A stretch of DNA of 64,000 bases. It comes from Variovorax sp. Sphag1AA. Its GTDB lineage: Bacteria > Pseudomonadota > Gammaproteobacteria > Burkholderiales > Burkholderiaceae_C. The translations under genes and the position numbers were made by a program. The stretch spans positions 682,001-746,000 of the forward strand of contig NZ_JACHYC010000002.1 in assembly GCF_014192575.1 (NCBI RefSeq), given 5' to 3'. Each line of letters begins with the position of its first letter. Position 1 is the stretch's first letter. Below, piece by piece: positions 8,362 to 16,312 of the stretch. The notes under the pieces are model-generated. The model saw nothing but the letters and a program-made list of their open reading frames with translations, searched no databases and was not told the DNA's origin.

Positions 8362-9588
8362 TCAGGACAGTAGGTCGCTGAGGGTTCGAGCGATCACCTT
8401 GGTTGCGCGACGCAGGTCCTCGAGCACCACGCGCTCGTCGTTGCGCTTGGCGTGCGATTCGAGCACCGTACGCGGCCCGGCGCCGTAGATCACGCCCGGA
8501 ATGCCCGCTTCGCCGTACAAGCGCACGTCGGTGTAGAGCGGGGTGCCCATGGCCTTGATCGGCTCGCCGAAGATCGCTTCGCCGTGTTTCTGGATCGCAT
8601 CCACCAGCGGCTTGTTGCCCGCCAGCGGCTTCATCGAATTGGCCAGCAGCATGCGCTTGATCTCCACCGTGATGCCGGGCATCTGCGCAGCGCTGTCGGC
8701 AATCACCTTGCGGATGTTGGCTTCGACTTCCACCGGGTTCTCCTCGGGAATCATCCGGCGGTCGAGCTTGAACACGACCTTGCCCGGGACCACGTTGGTG
8801 TTGGTGCCGCCTTCGATCAGGCCCACGTTGAGGTAGGGGTGCGTGATGCCCTCGACCTTCGACGTGACTTCCTGATAGAGCTTGTTCTGCGCATAGAGCG
8901 CATTGAGGATGTTCACCGCACCCTGCAGCGCATCGACACCAGTGGTCGGGATGGCGGCGTGCGCCATCTTCCCGTGCACCGTGACTTCCATCTGCAGGCA
9001 GCCGTTGTGCGCAGTGACGACTTCGTAGCTGAAGCCTGCGGCGATCATCAGGTCGGGCTTGGTCAGGCCGTTCTTGAGCAGCCAGCCCGGGCCAAGGATG
9101 CCGCCGAATTCCTCGTCGTACGTGAAGTGCAATTCGACACTGCCCTGCGTCGGCTTGGCGACCGCTTCGAGCGCACGCAGCGCGAAGGTGAAGCTCGCGA
9201 AGTCGCTCTTGCTGACTGCCGCGGCGCGCCCGTAGAGGCTGCCATCTTCGATCTCGCCGCCGTACGGGTCGTGCGTCCAGCCCTCGCCGGGTGGCACGAC
9301 GTCGCCGTGTGCATTGAGCGCGACAGTGCGACCGCCATTGCCGTACTTGCGGCGCACGATCAGGTTCGTGATGGACTCGAGACCGTAGTCCTTCACCTCC
9401 TGCTCGGGCACTGCATGCTTCTCGGCCTCGAAGCCGAATGCCTTGATCAGCTCCGCCGTGCGTTCGGCATGCGGCGCGTTGTTGCCGGGCGGCGTGTCGG
9501 TGGGCACGCGCACCATTTCCTGCAGGAAGCGCACTTCCTCGTCGAAGTGGGCGTCGATCCAGGCGTCGAGCTTGTTGTAGTCGGTCAT
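8362..9588 (-). CDS. M20 family amidohydrolase, probably ureidoglycolate/ureidoglycine-type step
   Basis: A 408-residue ArgE/DapE-type M20 metallohydrolase. Metal-site motifs are visible: ALNAHGDVVPPGEGWTHDP, then YGRAAAVSKSD in place of the usual GRG..D.K, HFTYDEEFGG with the catalytic Glu pair, and the lid-domain GKMAHAAIPTTGVDA. It is the last gene of the operon GntR-allantoinase-OHCU decarboxylase/AAH fusion, four bases after the fusion gene. The context suggests hydrolysis of a ureido compound after allantoate, but sequence alone does not fix the substrate and it may be a deacylase. The ATG at 9618 is an alternative start overlapping the previous gene; neither start has a good ribosome site. 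Confidence 0.8.
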   Translation of the reverse strand: MTDYNKLDAWIDAHFDEEVRFLQEMVRVPTDTPPGNNAPHAERTAELIKAFGFEAEKHAVPEQEVKDYGLESITNLIVRRKYGNGGRTVALNAHGDVVPPGEGWTHDPYGGEIEDGSLYGRAAAVSKSDFASFTFALRALEAVAKPTQGSVELHFTYDEEFGGILGPGWLLKNGLTKPDLMIAAGFSYEVVTAHNGCLQMEVTVHGKMAHAAIPTTGVDALQGAVNILNALYAQNKLYQEVTSKVEGITHPYLNVGLIEGGTNTNVVPGKVVFKLDRRMIPEENPVEVEANIRKVIADSAAQMPGITVEIKRMLLANSMKPLAGNKPLVDAIQKHGEAIFGEPIKAMGTPLYTDVRLYGEAGIPGVIYGAGPRTVLESHAKRNDERVVLEDLRRATKVIARTLSDLLS

Positions 9589-9592
9589 GGTC

Positions 9593-11371
9593 TTAGTGGG
9601 CTTGTTCGGTTGCGACATCGTCGAGCAGCAGCTGGAAGGCTTGCACCGCCAGCTGCATGTCGTCGTTGGTGCTCGATTCGAGCGGGTTGTGGCTGATGCC
9701 GGAGTTGATGCCGCGCACGAAGAGCATCGCCTGCGGCATGACTTCGTGCAGCTTCATGGCGTCGTGGCCCGCGCCGCTGGGCATGCGGAAGAGCGGCACG
9801 CCGAGTTGGTCGACTGCCTTCTCCCAGCGCTTCTGCCACTCGGGCGCGCTGGGCGCGGCGGCGGCGCGCATCGTCTCTTCGAGCGTGTAGCGCACGCCGC
9901 GCCGCTCGCAGATTTCCTTCAGCGCATCCAGCACATCGTTGGCCAGCGCATCGCGCTGCTCGTTGTTCGGCGCGCGCAGGTCCAAGCTGAACTTGCAGCG
10001 GCCCGGCACGACGTTGATCGAACCGCTGGGCACTTCGAGCATGCCGACCGTGGCGACCGAGTCGCCATCCTTCGCGGCGCGCTTCTCGGCGAAGAGGATC
10101 AGCTCGGCGACTGCTGCAGCTGCATCGCGGCGACGGTCCATCGGCGTGGTGCCGGCGTGGCTCGCCATGCCGATGACTTCGCCGACGTAGCGCACGCTGC
10201 CGTTGATGGAAGTGACGATGCCGAGCGGCAGGTCGAGCTCGGTCAGCACCGGCCCCTGTTCGATGTGCACTTCGACGAAGCCGAGGTACTTCGACGGATC
10301 GCGCTGGAGCTTGGGGATGTCCTCATCCTTGAGGCCAGCGTTGCGGCGTGCCTCGCGCATGGTGATGCCGTCCGCGTCCTTCTGGTCGAGCCAGGTGTTG
10401 TCGAAGTGGCCGATCAGCGCGCCGGAGCCCAGGAAGGTTGCCTTGTAGCGCTGGCCTTCTTCTTCCGCGAACCCGACTACTTCGAAGCCGAAGGGCAGGC
10501 GGCGGTTCTGCCGCTTGAGCTCGCGCACGCAGGCCATTGGCACGAAGATGCCCAGCCGGCCGTCGTACTTGCCGCCGTTACGCACGGTGTCGTAGTGCGA
10601 GCCGGTCAGCAATGTCTTCGCTCCCGGCGTCGCGCCGTCATAGCGGCCCACCACGTTGCCCACCGCGTCGATCTCGACATGATCGAAACCGGCCTCGCGC
10701 ATGTCCTGCGCGATCTGCTGCGCGCACGCGCGGTGCGCGTCCGTGAGGTAGGTGACCGTGAGCTGGCCCTTCTCGGCATAGCCCGGATCGGTGTGAACCG
10801 ACAGCTTCTCCTGCCAGTCCCACACGTCGTTGCCGAGCGCCGGATCTGCATTGAACTTGTCGTCCAGCCGGATCTCGGCGATGCGATGGATGTTGCGCAG
10901 CGCCTCGCCGAGTTCGAAATCAGGATGGTTGTGCACCCGGCGCTCGAAGGTCTCGATGATCTCCTGCTTCAGGAGTCCGGTGCCGCGCGGACCGCGCACC
11001 GCGAGGATGAACGGAAAGCCGAACTTGGCGTTGTAGTCCGCGTTGAGTTGCTGGATCTTCGCGAACTCCTCGGGCGTGCACTGCGTGAGGCCTGCCTTGT
11101 TCTGCTCGTTGGTCGATTCGGCCGTGAGACTCTTGGCCACCATGGCCTTGCCAGCCAACTCGGGGTGGGCACGGATCAATCCGAGCTGCTCTTCGCGCGA
11201 TGCGCCGGTGACAGTCTGCACCAGAGCGTGCTTCAGGTGCGCGAGCGAGCGGAAGGGCCGAGCCTTGGCGGCGCGCTCCGCGATCCACGGCGAGTGTTCA
11301 TAGACGCCGTCGAGCAGCGCGATGAATTCGGCGCCCGAAGCGGCATTCAGTTGGTCGATGGTGAGGGCCAT
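9593..11371 (-). CDS. Fusion: OHCU decarboxylase + allantoate amidohydrolase
   Basis: A 592-residue two-domain enzyme. Residues about 1-165 are a UraD-type 2-oxo-4-hydroxy-4-carboxy-5-ureidoimidazoline decarboxylase, with IRAHPELAGK and the FGFPFILAV motif. Residues about 178-590 are an M20 amidase of the AllC/allantoate amidohydrolase group. Its metal motifs are GSHYDTVRNGGKYDG, FAEEEGQRY, HIEQGPVL, the lid motif ASHAGTTPMDRRRDA, and GAGHDAM near the end. The first domain makes S-allantoin from OHCU. The second hydrolyses allantoate to ureidoglycine, carbon dioxide and ammonia. The allantoinase that acts between these steps is the upstream gene (13-base gap). The fusion holds two non-consecutive steps in one polypeptide. 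Confidence 0.9.
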   Translation of the reverse strand: MALTIDQLNAASGAEFIALLDGVYEHSPWIAERAAKARPFRSLAHLKHALVQTVTGASREEQLGLIRAHPELAGKAMVAKSLTAESTNEQNKAGLTQCTPEEFAKIQQLNADYNAKFGFPFILAVRGPRGTGLLKQEIIETFERRVHNHPDFELGEALRNIHRIAEIRLDDKFNADPALGNDVWDWQEKLSVHTDPGYAEKGQLTVTYLTDAHRACAQQIAQDMREAGFDHVEIDAVGNVVGRYDGATPGAKTLLTGSHYDTVRNGGKYDGRLGIFVPMACVRELKRQNRRLPFGFEVVGFAEEEGQRYKATFLGSGALIGHFDNTWLDQKDADGITMREARRNAGLKDEDIPKLQRDPSKYLGFVEVHIEQGPVLTELDLPLGIVTSINGSVRYVGEVIGMASHAGTTPMDRRRDAAAAVAELILFAEKRAAKDGDSVATVGMLEVPSGSINVVPGRCKFSLDLRAPNNEQRDALANDVLDALKEICERRGVRYTLEETMRAAAAPSAPEWQKRWEKAVDQLGVPLFRMPSGAGHDAMKLHEVMPQAMLFVRGINSGISHNPLESSTNDDMQLAVQAFQLLLDDVATEQAH

Positions 11372-11384
11372 GTCAGTCTCCGTT

Positions 11385-12326
11385 CTAGGCTGCGGCGTAC
11401 GGGTGCGTCGCCTTCCAATGTTTCGCGATGTCGACGCGGCGGCAGACCCACACGCGATCGTGCGCAGCGATGTGATCCAGGAAGCGCTGCAGCGCGGTGA
11501 TGCGTCCTGGCCGTCCGAGCAGGCGGCAGTGCATGCCGATGCTCATCATCTTCGGTGCCTCGTCGCCTTCGGCGTAGAGCGCATCGAAGGAGTCCTTCAT
11601 GTATTGGAAAAACGGGTCCGCGTGCGAATAGCCCTGCGGCAGTGCGAAGCGCATGTCGTTGCAGTCCAGCGTGTAGGGCACGATCAATTGCGGTACGACT
11701 TCGCCGTCGGTCTTCTGCACCTTCATCCAGAAGGGAAGGTCGTCGCCGTAGTAGTCGCTGTCGTATTCGAAGCCACCGTAGTCGGCCACGAGGCGTCGCG
11801 TGCGGGGACTGTCGCGGCCGGTGTACCAACCGAGGGCCCGTTCGCCGGTGAGCTTCTCGATGGCTTCCATGCCCAGGCGCATGTGTTCGCGCTCGGTTGC
11901 TTCATCGATGTTCTGGTAGTGGATCCAGCGCCAGCCGTGGCAGGCAATCTCATGGCCCAGTTCCTTGAAGGCGGTCGTGAGTTCCGGATAGCGCTCGAGC
12001 GGCATGCCGACGCCGAACACGGTGAGCGGCAGGTTGCGCTTCTCGAACTCCCGCAGGATGCGCCACACGCCGGCGCGCGAGCCGTATTCGTAGATGCCTT
12101 CCATGCTGATGTGGCGCTCCGGAAAGCTCGCCGGGTTGAACATCTCCGAGAGGAATTGCTCGGAACCCGCGTCGCCGTGCAGTACGCAGTTCTCGCCGCC
12201 TTCCTCGTAGTTCAGCACGAACTGCACGGCAATGCGTGCACGGCCGGGCCATTGGGCGTGAGGCGGATTGCGACCGTAGCCGACGAGGTCGCGCGGATAG
12301 GGAAGGGTGGTGTCGTAGATGCTCAT
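11385..12326 (-). CDS. puuE: Allantoinase, PuuE (polysaccharide-deacetylase-like) type
   Basis: A 313-residue protein starting MSIYDTTLPYPRDLVGYGRN. The GYGRNPPHAQWPG and ARIAVQFVLNYEEGGEN segments, then MEGIYEYGSRAGVWRI and HEIACHGWRW, are characteristic of PuuE. This cofactor-independent allantoinase of the carbohydrate-esterase-4 fold is unrelated to the dinuclear-metal AllB enzymes. It opens the S-allantoin ring to allantoate. It lies between the GntR gene (17-base gap) and the fused decarboxylase/allantoate amidohydrolase, so substrate and product enzymes are adjacent. Length is normal for the family. It probably shares the operator upstream of the GntR gene. Confidence 0.92.
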   Translation of the reverse strand: MSIYDTTLPYPRDLVGYGRNPPHAQWPGRARIAVQFVLNYEEGGENCVLHGDAGSEQFLSEMFNPASFPERHISMEGIYEYGSRAGVWRILREFEKRNLPLTVFGVGMPLERYPELTTAFKELGHEIACHGWRWIHYQNIDEATEREHMRLGMEAIEKLTGERALGWYTGRDSPRTRRLVADYGGFEYDSDYYGDDLPFWMKVQKTDGEVVPQLIVPYTLDCNDMRFALPQGYSHADPFFQYMKDSFDALYAEGDEAPKMMSIGMHCRLLGRPGRITALQRFLDHIAAHDRVWVCRRVDIAKHWKATHPYAAA

Positions 12327-12343
12327 GGTGGATCGGATGGGGT

Positions 12344-13009
12344 TCAGGCCAATGCCAGCGAGATGTCGTGCGTCGGGACCTTTCGGTCGAAGGTGAGGTT
12401 GGCCTCGACGTGCTCGAGGTGCTCCGTCATGAGGCGAACTGCGCGTTCTTCATCCTTGGCGGCAAGCGCCTTCACGATGTCGGCGTGTTCGTCGTTCGAA
12501 TGCTCGGCCGCGCTGGCGCTCTGGTACATCAGCGTGATGAGCGCGCAGCGGGAGATCAACTCCCCGAGGATCTGCGCCAGAACCGCATTGCCCATCAACT
12601 CGGCCATGCGGACATGGAAGTCGCCGAGCAACTCTGTGCGACCCGAGATGTCTTCACCGGAGACGGCAGCTTTCTCGAGCGCCACATGCTCCTTGAGCGC
12701 CTTGATCTTGGCCGGCGTCACGCTGCGCACGAAGGCACGCGTCATCTCGGCCTCAAGCATGCGGCGCACGGCAAAGACCTGTCTCGCTTCGTCGACTGCC
12801 GGCGCCGCGACGAAGGCGCCGCGCGCGGGTTCGAGGCGGATCAGCTTGTTCTGCGAGAGCTGGAACAGCGCCTGCCGGACCAGCGTGCGCGAGACGCCGA
12901 AATGGTCTGCCAGCTTCTGCTCAGCCAGCTTGCTGCCTGGCTGTAGGCGGTGCTCCACAATGGCCTTGGTGAGTGCGTCGACGATGGCGCGGGTGGTGGT
13001 CGATTCCAT
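12344..13009 (-). CDS. GntR/FCD regulator of the ureide operon
   Basis: A 221-residue FCD-type GntR regulator from MESTTTRAIVDAL. The winged helix is at about residues 4-70 (LAEQKLADHFGVSRTLVRQA) and the FCD domain at about 78-210, with VRRMLEAEMTRAF, the GDFHVRMAELMGN segment and a final MTEHLEHVEANL. The frame continues upstream to 13219 but that part overlaps the operator and lacks family character. It heads the allantoinase operon and is divergent from uraH. The palindrome at 13042-13049 lies 33 bases before its start and 46 before uraH, so autoregulation plus control of uraH is likely. It is a paralogue of the regulator at 2878-3651. Confidence 0.88.
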   Translation of the reverse strand: MESTTTRAIVDALTKAIVEHRLQPGSKLAEQKLADHFGVSRTLVRQALFQLSQNKLIRLEPARGAFVAAPAVDEARQVFAVRRMLEAEMTRAFVRSVTPAKIKALKEHVALEKAAVSGEDISGRTELLGDFHVRMAELMGNAVLAQILGELISRCALITLMYQSASAAEHSNDEHADIVKALAAKDEERAVRLMTEHLEHVEANLTFDRKVPTHDISLALA

Positions 13010-13041
13010 GGTTTTTTCATGATAGACCGAAAGCCCGGAAC

Positions 13042-13049
13042 TGTATACA
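13042..13049. promoter_or_regulatory. Probable GntR operator TGTATACA between divergent GntR and uraH
   Basis: A perfect 8-base palindrome in the 85-base gap between the start codons of the GntR regulator and uraH. The same core occurs at 6051-6060 and 14899-14906. The central position suits simultaneous control of both transcripts. Confidence 0.65.
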
Positions 13050-13094
13050 CTTTTGTCGACCGGAATTTCCCGAATGCACTGAAGGAGCGAATCC

Positions 13095-13457
13095 ATGGGC
13101 TTGAGCACCCACGTACTGGACACGATGCACGGCACACCCGCCGCCGGCATGGAGGTTGCGCTGTACACCACCGACGGCACGGGCGAAGACGCGCGCGCCA
13201 CGCTGGTGCGGCGCTTCACACTGAATGCGGATGGACGCAGCGACGGTCCGCTCTATGACAACACCACGCTCAAGACGGGGACTTATCGCCTGGTATTCGA
13301 CGTGGCCGGCTATTTCAAGGCGCGCGGCGTTGCGCTGCCGGAGCCGAACTTCCTCAATCGCGTTGCGCTGGACTTCGGCATCGCGCGGGCCGACCAGCAC
13401 TATCACGTGCCGCTGCTGGTGAGCCCCTGGAGCTATTCGACGTACCGAGGCTCGTGA
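13095..13457 (+). CDS. uraH: 5-hydroxyisourate hydrolase (transthyretin-like)
   Basis: A 120-residue transthyretin-related protein. It begins MGLSTHVLDTMHGTPAAGM, with the catalytic His of the STHVLD motif, includes an RRFTLNADGRSDGPL segment with the conserved Arg, and ends in YRGS, the signature C-terminus of HIU hydrolases that separates them from true transthyretins. It converts 5-hydroxyisourate, the product of urate oxidation, to OHCU. AAGGAG lies about eight bases before the ATG. It is divergent from the GntR/allantoinase operon, with the TGTATACA palindrome between them. The lipoprotein gene on the other strand ends six bases after its stop. Confidence 0.95.
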   Translation: MGLSTHVLDTMHGTPAAGMEVALYTTDGTGEDARATLVRRFTLNADGRSDGPLYDNTTLKTGTYRLVFDVAGYFKARGVALPEPNFLNRVALDFGIARADQHYHVPLLVSPWSYSTYRGS

Positions 13458-13463
13458 AGCGCG

Positions 13464-13970
13464 CTAGAGCTGGCCTTCGCTGAGCGTATCGAGCTGGAAA
13501 TGACCTTCCTCATCCCACAGCCAAGTGTCTGTCCAGGTCACCTTGCCGAGCTTCGTCGGCGCGGGGAAGGGCGAGGCTTCGAGCACGGCCTTCTCGACCT
13601 CTGCGATGACCTCGGGCGCATGCGTCGGTGCGCGCATCCAATGCATCGACATGACCTTGCCGCTGCCGTCGAGTTCGACCTGCAGCGTACCGACCGCGTA
13701 GAGCATGGGTGGCAGCTTGCCTTCGTAGATGCGCGTCTTGTTGAGCTGGTAGATGTAGCGTGCGGCGTCCTTGCGGTAGTCGCGTGCCGTCGTCGCGTTC
13801 GACGGGGTGGGGCGGGGACGGTTGGTGTCGCCGCGCTCGGGTACCGCGTTGCTCAGTTGGCCGGGAACGGCGCCCGGTGCAGTCGGACTGGTGCCGCAGC
13901 CGGCAAGCCAAAGGCTGGAGAGAAGCGCGCCTGCCAAAGCGAGGCGGCGCGGCGTGAGCTCGAATTTCAT
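13464..13970 (-). CDS. Lipoprotein with TonB-C-like domain
   Basis: A 168-residue protein with a lipoprotein signal: a basic start, a hydrophobic run, and the lipobox LAGC at about residues 26-29, followed by GTSPTAPG. After a Pro/Thr-rich linker, residues about 70-150 (YIYQLNKTRIYEGKLPPML, then VGTLQVELDGSGKV and a final ASPFPAP) look like the C-terminal domain of TonB/TolA-type proteins. There is no transmembrane energy-transducing helix, so it is not a TonB. The frame is open upstream, but the lipobox fixes the start. It is convergent with uraH and divergent from xdhC. Function unknown; probably an outer-membrane or periplasmic structural protein. Confidence 0.75.
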   Translation of the reverse strand: MKFELTPRRLALAGALLSSLWLAGCGTSPTAPGAVPGQLSNAVPERGDTNRPRPTPSNATTARDYRKDAARYIYQLNKTRIYEGKLPPMLYAVGTLQVELDGSGKVMSMHWMRAPTHAPEVIAEVEKAVLEASPFPAPTKLGKVTWTDTWLWDEEGHFQLDTLSEGQL

Positions 13971-14023
13971 TGGCGCGGTTATACCGTGGCGGGGAGCAGG
14001 CGCCGAAACCGGGGGTATCGCCG

Positions 14024-14836
14024 ATGACAGGCGCGGTCGATGAACTCCTCGCGCGACTGAAGCGCGAGCCCGGAATCCTGGTGCGGGTCGAATCGACGCA
14101 GGGCTCGGCGCCGCGCGAGGCCGGAACGTGGATGGCCGTCTGGGCCGACAGCCTGACGGCGACCATCGGCGGTGGGCAGCTCGAATTCCAGGCGACGGAG
14201 GAAGCACGCGCATGGCTCACCGGCGGGCCGGCCATCGAAGGCATTCGCCGCTATCCGCTCGGACCGAGTCTTGGCCAGTGCTGCGGCGGCGTGGTTTTTC
14301 TTTCTTACCGACGAATCGACGCTTCGGACGCGAAGTTGCTCCAGAAGGAGCTGCTCGCGCATCTCGAACCCGTCGCGCTGTTCGGTGGCGGCCACGTCGG
14401 CGCGGCGCTGGCTCGGCTGCTTTCGACGCTGCCGTTCTCGGTGCGCTGGATCGACAGCCGCGACGGCGTCTTCCCGGATGCGCTGCCCGCGCAGATCGAG
14501 ACCGAATATTCCGATCCCGTGCAGCAGGCTGTCGCCGACCTGGCGCCCGGCACGCGCGTGCTGATCATGAGCTTCAGCCATGCGGAGGACCTCGACATCG
14601 TGATCGCCTGCCTGAAGCGCCTGCGCGAGCGCAACGATCTGCCTTACATCGGCCTGATCGGGAGCAAGACCAAGTGGGCGACCTTCCGCCACCGGCTCGA
14701 AGCGCGCGGCTTCACCTCGGACGAGATGGATCGCGTCACTTGCCCGATCGGCGTGCCAGGCATCACCGGCAAGGAGCCGGAGGTCATCGCGGTGGCGGTG
14801 GCGGCACAGTTGTTGCAATCCCTGTATTCCGCGTGA
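14024..14836 (+). CDS. xdhC: XdhC, xanthine dehydrogenase molybdenum cofactor chaperone
   Basis: A 270-residue XdhC. The N-terminal domain shows VRVESTQGSAPREAGTWM and IGGGQLEF, then the family motif SLGQCCGGVV, whose cysteine is thought to hold the cofactor. The C-terminal Rossmann domain begins VALFGGGHVGAALARLL and ends GIPGITGKEPEV-like (here GVPGITGKEPEVIAVAVA). XdhC binds, and helps sulfurate, the molybdopterin cofactor before insertion into xanthine dehydrogenase. The xdhA and xdhB genes are not in this window, although xdhC normally follows them. The frame opens upstream at 13970, but the ATG at 14024 fits family starts. It precedes the operator and puuD on the same strand. Confidence 0.9.
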   Translation: MTGAVDELLARLKREPGILVRVESTQGSAPREAGTWMAVWADSLTATIGGGQLEFQATEEARAWLTGGPAIEGIRRYPLGPSLGQCCGGVVFLSYRRIDASDAKLLQKELLAHLEPVALFGGGHVGAALARLLSTLPFSVRWIDSRDGVFPDALPAQIETEYSDPVQQAVADLAPGTRVLIMSFSHAEDLDIVIACLKRLRERNDLPYIGLIGSKTKWATFRHRLEARGFTSDEMDRVTCPIGVPGITGKEPEVIAVAVAAQLLQSLYSA

Positions 14837-14898
14837 GGGTGATCAGGGTTTTCCTGCACACATCCCGGTGCCTGAACCCGATGACATTCTTGCAAAAC

Positions 14899-14906
14899 TG
14901 TATACA
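14899..14906. promoter_or_regulatory. Probable GntR operator TGTATACA upstream of puuD
   Basis: Third copy of the palindromic core, 140 bases before the puuD start in the 209-base gap after xdhC. The immediate context AAAACTGTATACACTTCGG is close to that at 13037-13056, with CTGTATACACTT shared exactly. This longer match strengthens the case for one common regulator. Confidence 0.65.
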
Positions 14907-15045
14907 CTTCGGTTTACAAGCCGCAGCGGAGCGAGGAGCCGAAAGGTGCCTTTCGTTCGCGGCAATAACTCTGCTTACAGCGCCCGCAGTGGTGAGCAGG
15001 CCGGAACACCACGGCGTTCCCACACGCCGTAAGGGTTGAAGCCAA

Positions 15046-16251
15046 ATGGAAAGCTATTACCTCGACTGGGCCAATCTCCTGCTCCGCTGGGTCCACGTCA
15101 TCACCGCGATCGCCTGGATCGGCGCCTCGTTCTACTTCGTGATGCTGGACAACAGCCTCGAGAAGCCGCAGGACCAGGAATCCCTGGACAAGGGCGTCGG
15201 CGGCGAGCAATGGGCGGTGCACGGTGGCGGCTTCTACAACATGCAGAAGTACGCGCTGGCGCCGAAGAAGCTGCCCGACCACCTGCACTGGTCGTATTGG
15301 GAGAGCTACTCGACCTGGCTGACCGGTTTCGCGCTTTTCACCGTCTCGTACCTGTGGAACGCCAGCACCTACCTCATCGACAAGTCAAAGATGGACTGGC
15401 AGCCCGGCGCCGCCATCGCAGTCGCGCTGGCCTTCTTCGTCGTGTTCTGGATGGTGTACGACGGCATCTGCCAGATCTTCGGCCAGCGCAAGAACGGCGA
15501 CACCATCGTCGGCGTGCTGGTGGCGGTCTTCATCGCCTTCGCGGCGTGGCTCGCCTGCCACTGGTTCGCGGGTCGCGCGGCCTTCCTGCTGGTGGGCGCG
15601 ATGATGGCCACGACCATGAGCGGCAACGTCTTCTTCTGGATCATTCCTGGCCAACGCAAGAACGTCGCGGCACTGCGTGAGGGCAAACCGGTCGACCCCA
15701 TCCACGGCGCTCGCGGCAAGCAGCGCAGCGTGCACAACACCTACTTCACGCTGCCGGTGCTGTTCGCGATGCTGAGCAACCACTACAGCTTCACGTACAC
15801 GAGCAAATACAACTGGATCGTTCTGCTGCTGATCATGCTCGGCGGCGCGGCTATTCGTCAGTTCTTCGTGGTGCGCCATCGCTTCAAGCTGGGCAATGCG
15901 CGCAATCCACTGCCGTATGCGCTCTTCGGCATCGCGGTGCTGGGTCTCACCATCGTCTGGATGAGGCCCGAGCCTGCCGCTGAAACCGCACCGGGCGCCG
16001 CAGCGCAGAAGGTCTCGTTCGGCGAAGTGCAGAAGGTGCTCGAACAGCGCTGCTACATGTGCCACGGGGCGCAGGTGCAGATGAAGAACGTGCGGCTCGA
16101 TGCACCCGACCAGGTGGCCGCACATGCGCAGGCGGTGTATCAGCAGGTGGTGGTCACCAAGATCATGCCGATGAACAACGCCACCGGCATCACCGACGCA
16201 GAGCGCGCTTTGATCGCGAAGTGGTTCGAAGGCGGCGCAAGTACCAAGTAA
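15046..16251 (+). CDS. puuD: Membrane urate oxidase with C-terminal cytochrome c (PuuD)
   Basis: A 401-residue protein. Residues 1-305 form the integral-membrane DUF989 urate oxidase part with about eight helices; early features are WVHVITAIAWIGASFYF and WESYSTWLTGFALF. Residues about 320-401 are a c-type cytochrome with the haem site CYMCH at 336-340 and a likely axial Met in KIMPMNN. PuuD proteins oxidise urate to 5-hydroxyisourate and pass electrons through the haem, rather than making hydrogen peroxide as soluble uricase does. A GGGTTGAAG stretch lies just before the ATG. The product feeds UraH. The TGTATACA operator upstream links it to the GntR system. Confidence 0.93.
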   Translation: MESYYLDWANLLLRWVHVITAIAWIGASFYFVMLDNSLEKPQDQESLDKGVGGEQWAVHGGGFYNMQKYALAPKKLPDHLHWSYWESYSTWLTGFALFTVSYLWNASTYLIDKSKMDWQPGAAIAVALAFFVVFWMVYDGICQIFGQRKNGDTIVGVLVAVFIAFAAWLACHWFAGRAAFLLVGAMMATTMSGNVFFWIIPGQRKNVAALREGKPVDPIHGARGKQRSVHNTYFTLPVLFAMLSNHYSFTYTSKYNWIVLLLIMLGGAAIRQFFVVRHRFKLGNARNPLPYALFGIAVLGLTIVWMRPEPAAETAPGAAAQKVSFGEVQKVLEQRCYMCHGAQVQMKNVRLDAPDQVAAHAQAVYQQVVVTKIMPMNNATGITDAERALIAKWFEGGASTK

Positions 16252-16312
16252 CGCCCCAGGCCGTGCGTTAGCGGCGGGATACTGGGGGCCGACAAGGAGA
16301 CAAGGGGAAATC

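Noticed and set aside
9587-11500. Open frame of 637 residues antisense to the OHCU decarboxylase/AAH fusion
   Set aside because: Shadow of a clearly recognised enzyme gene, with no family features of its own.
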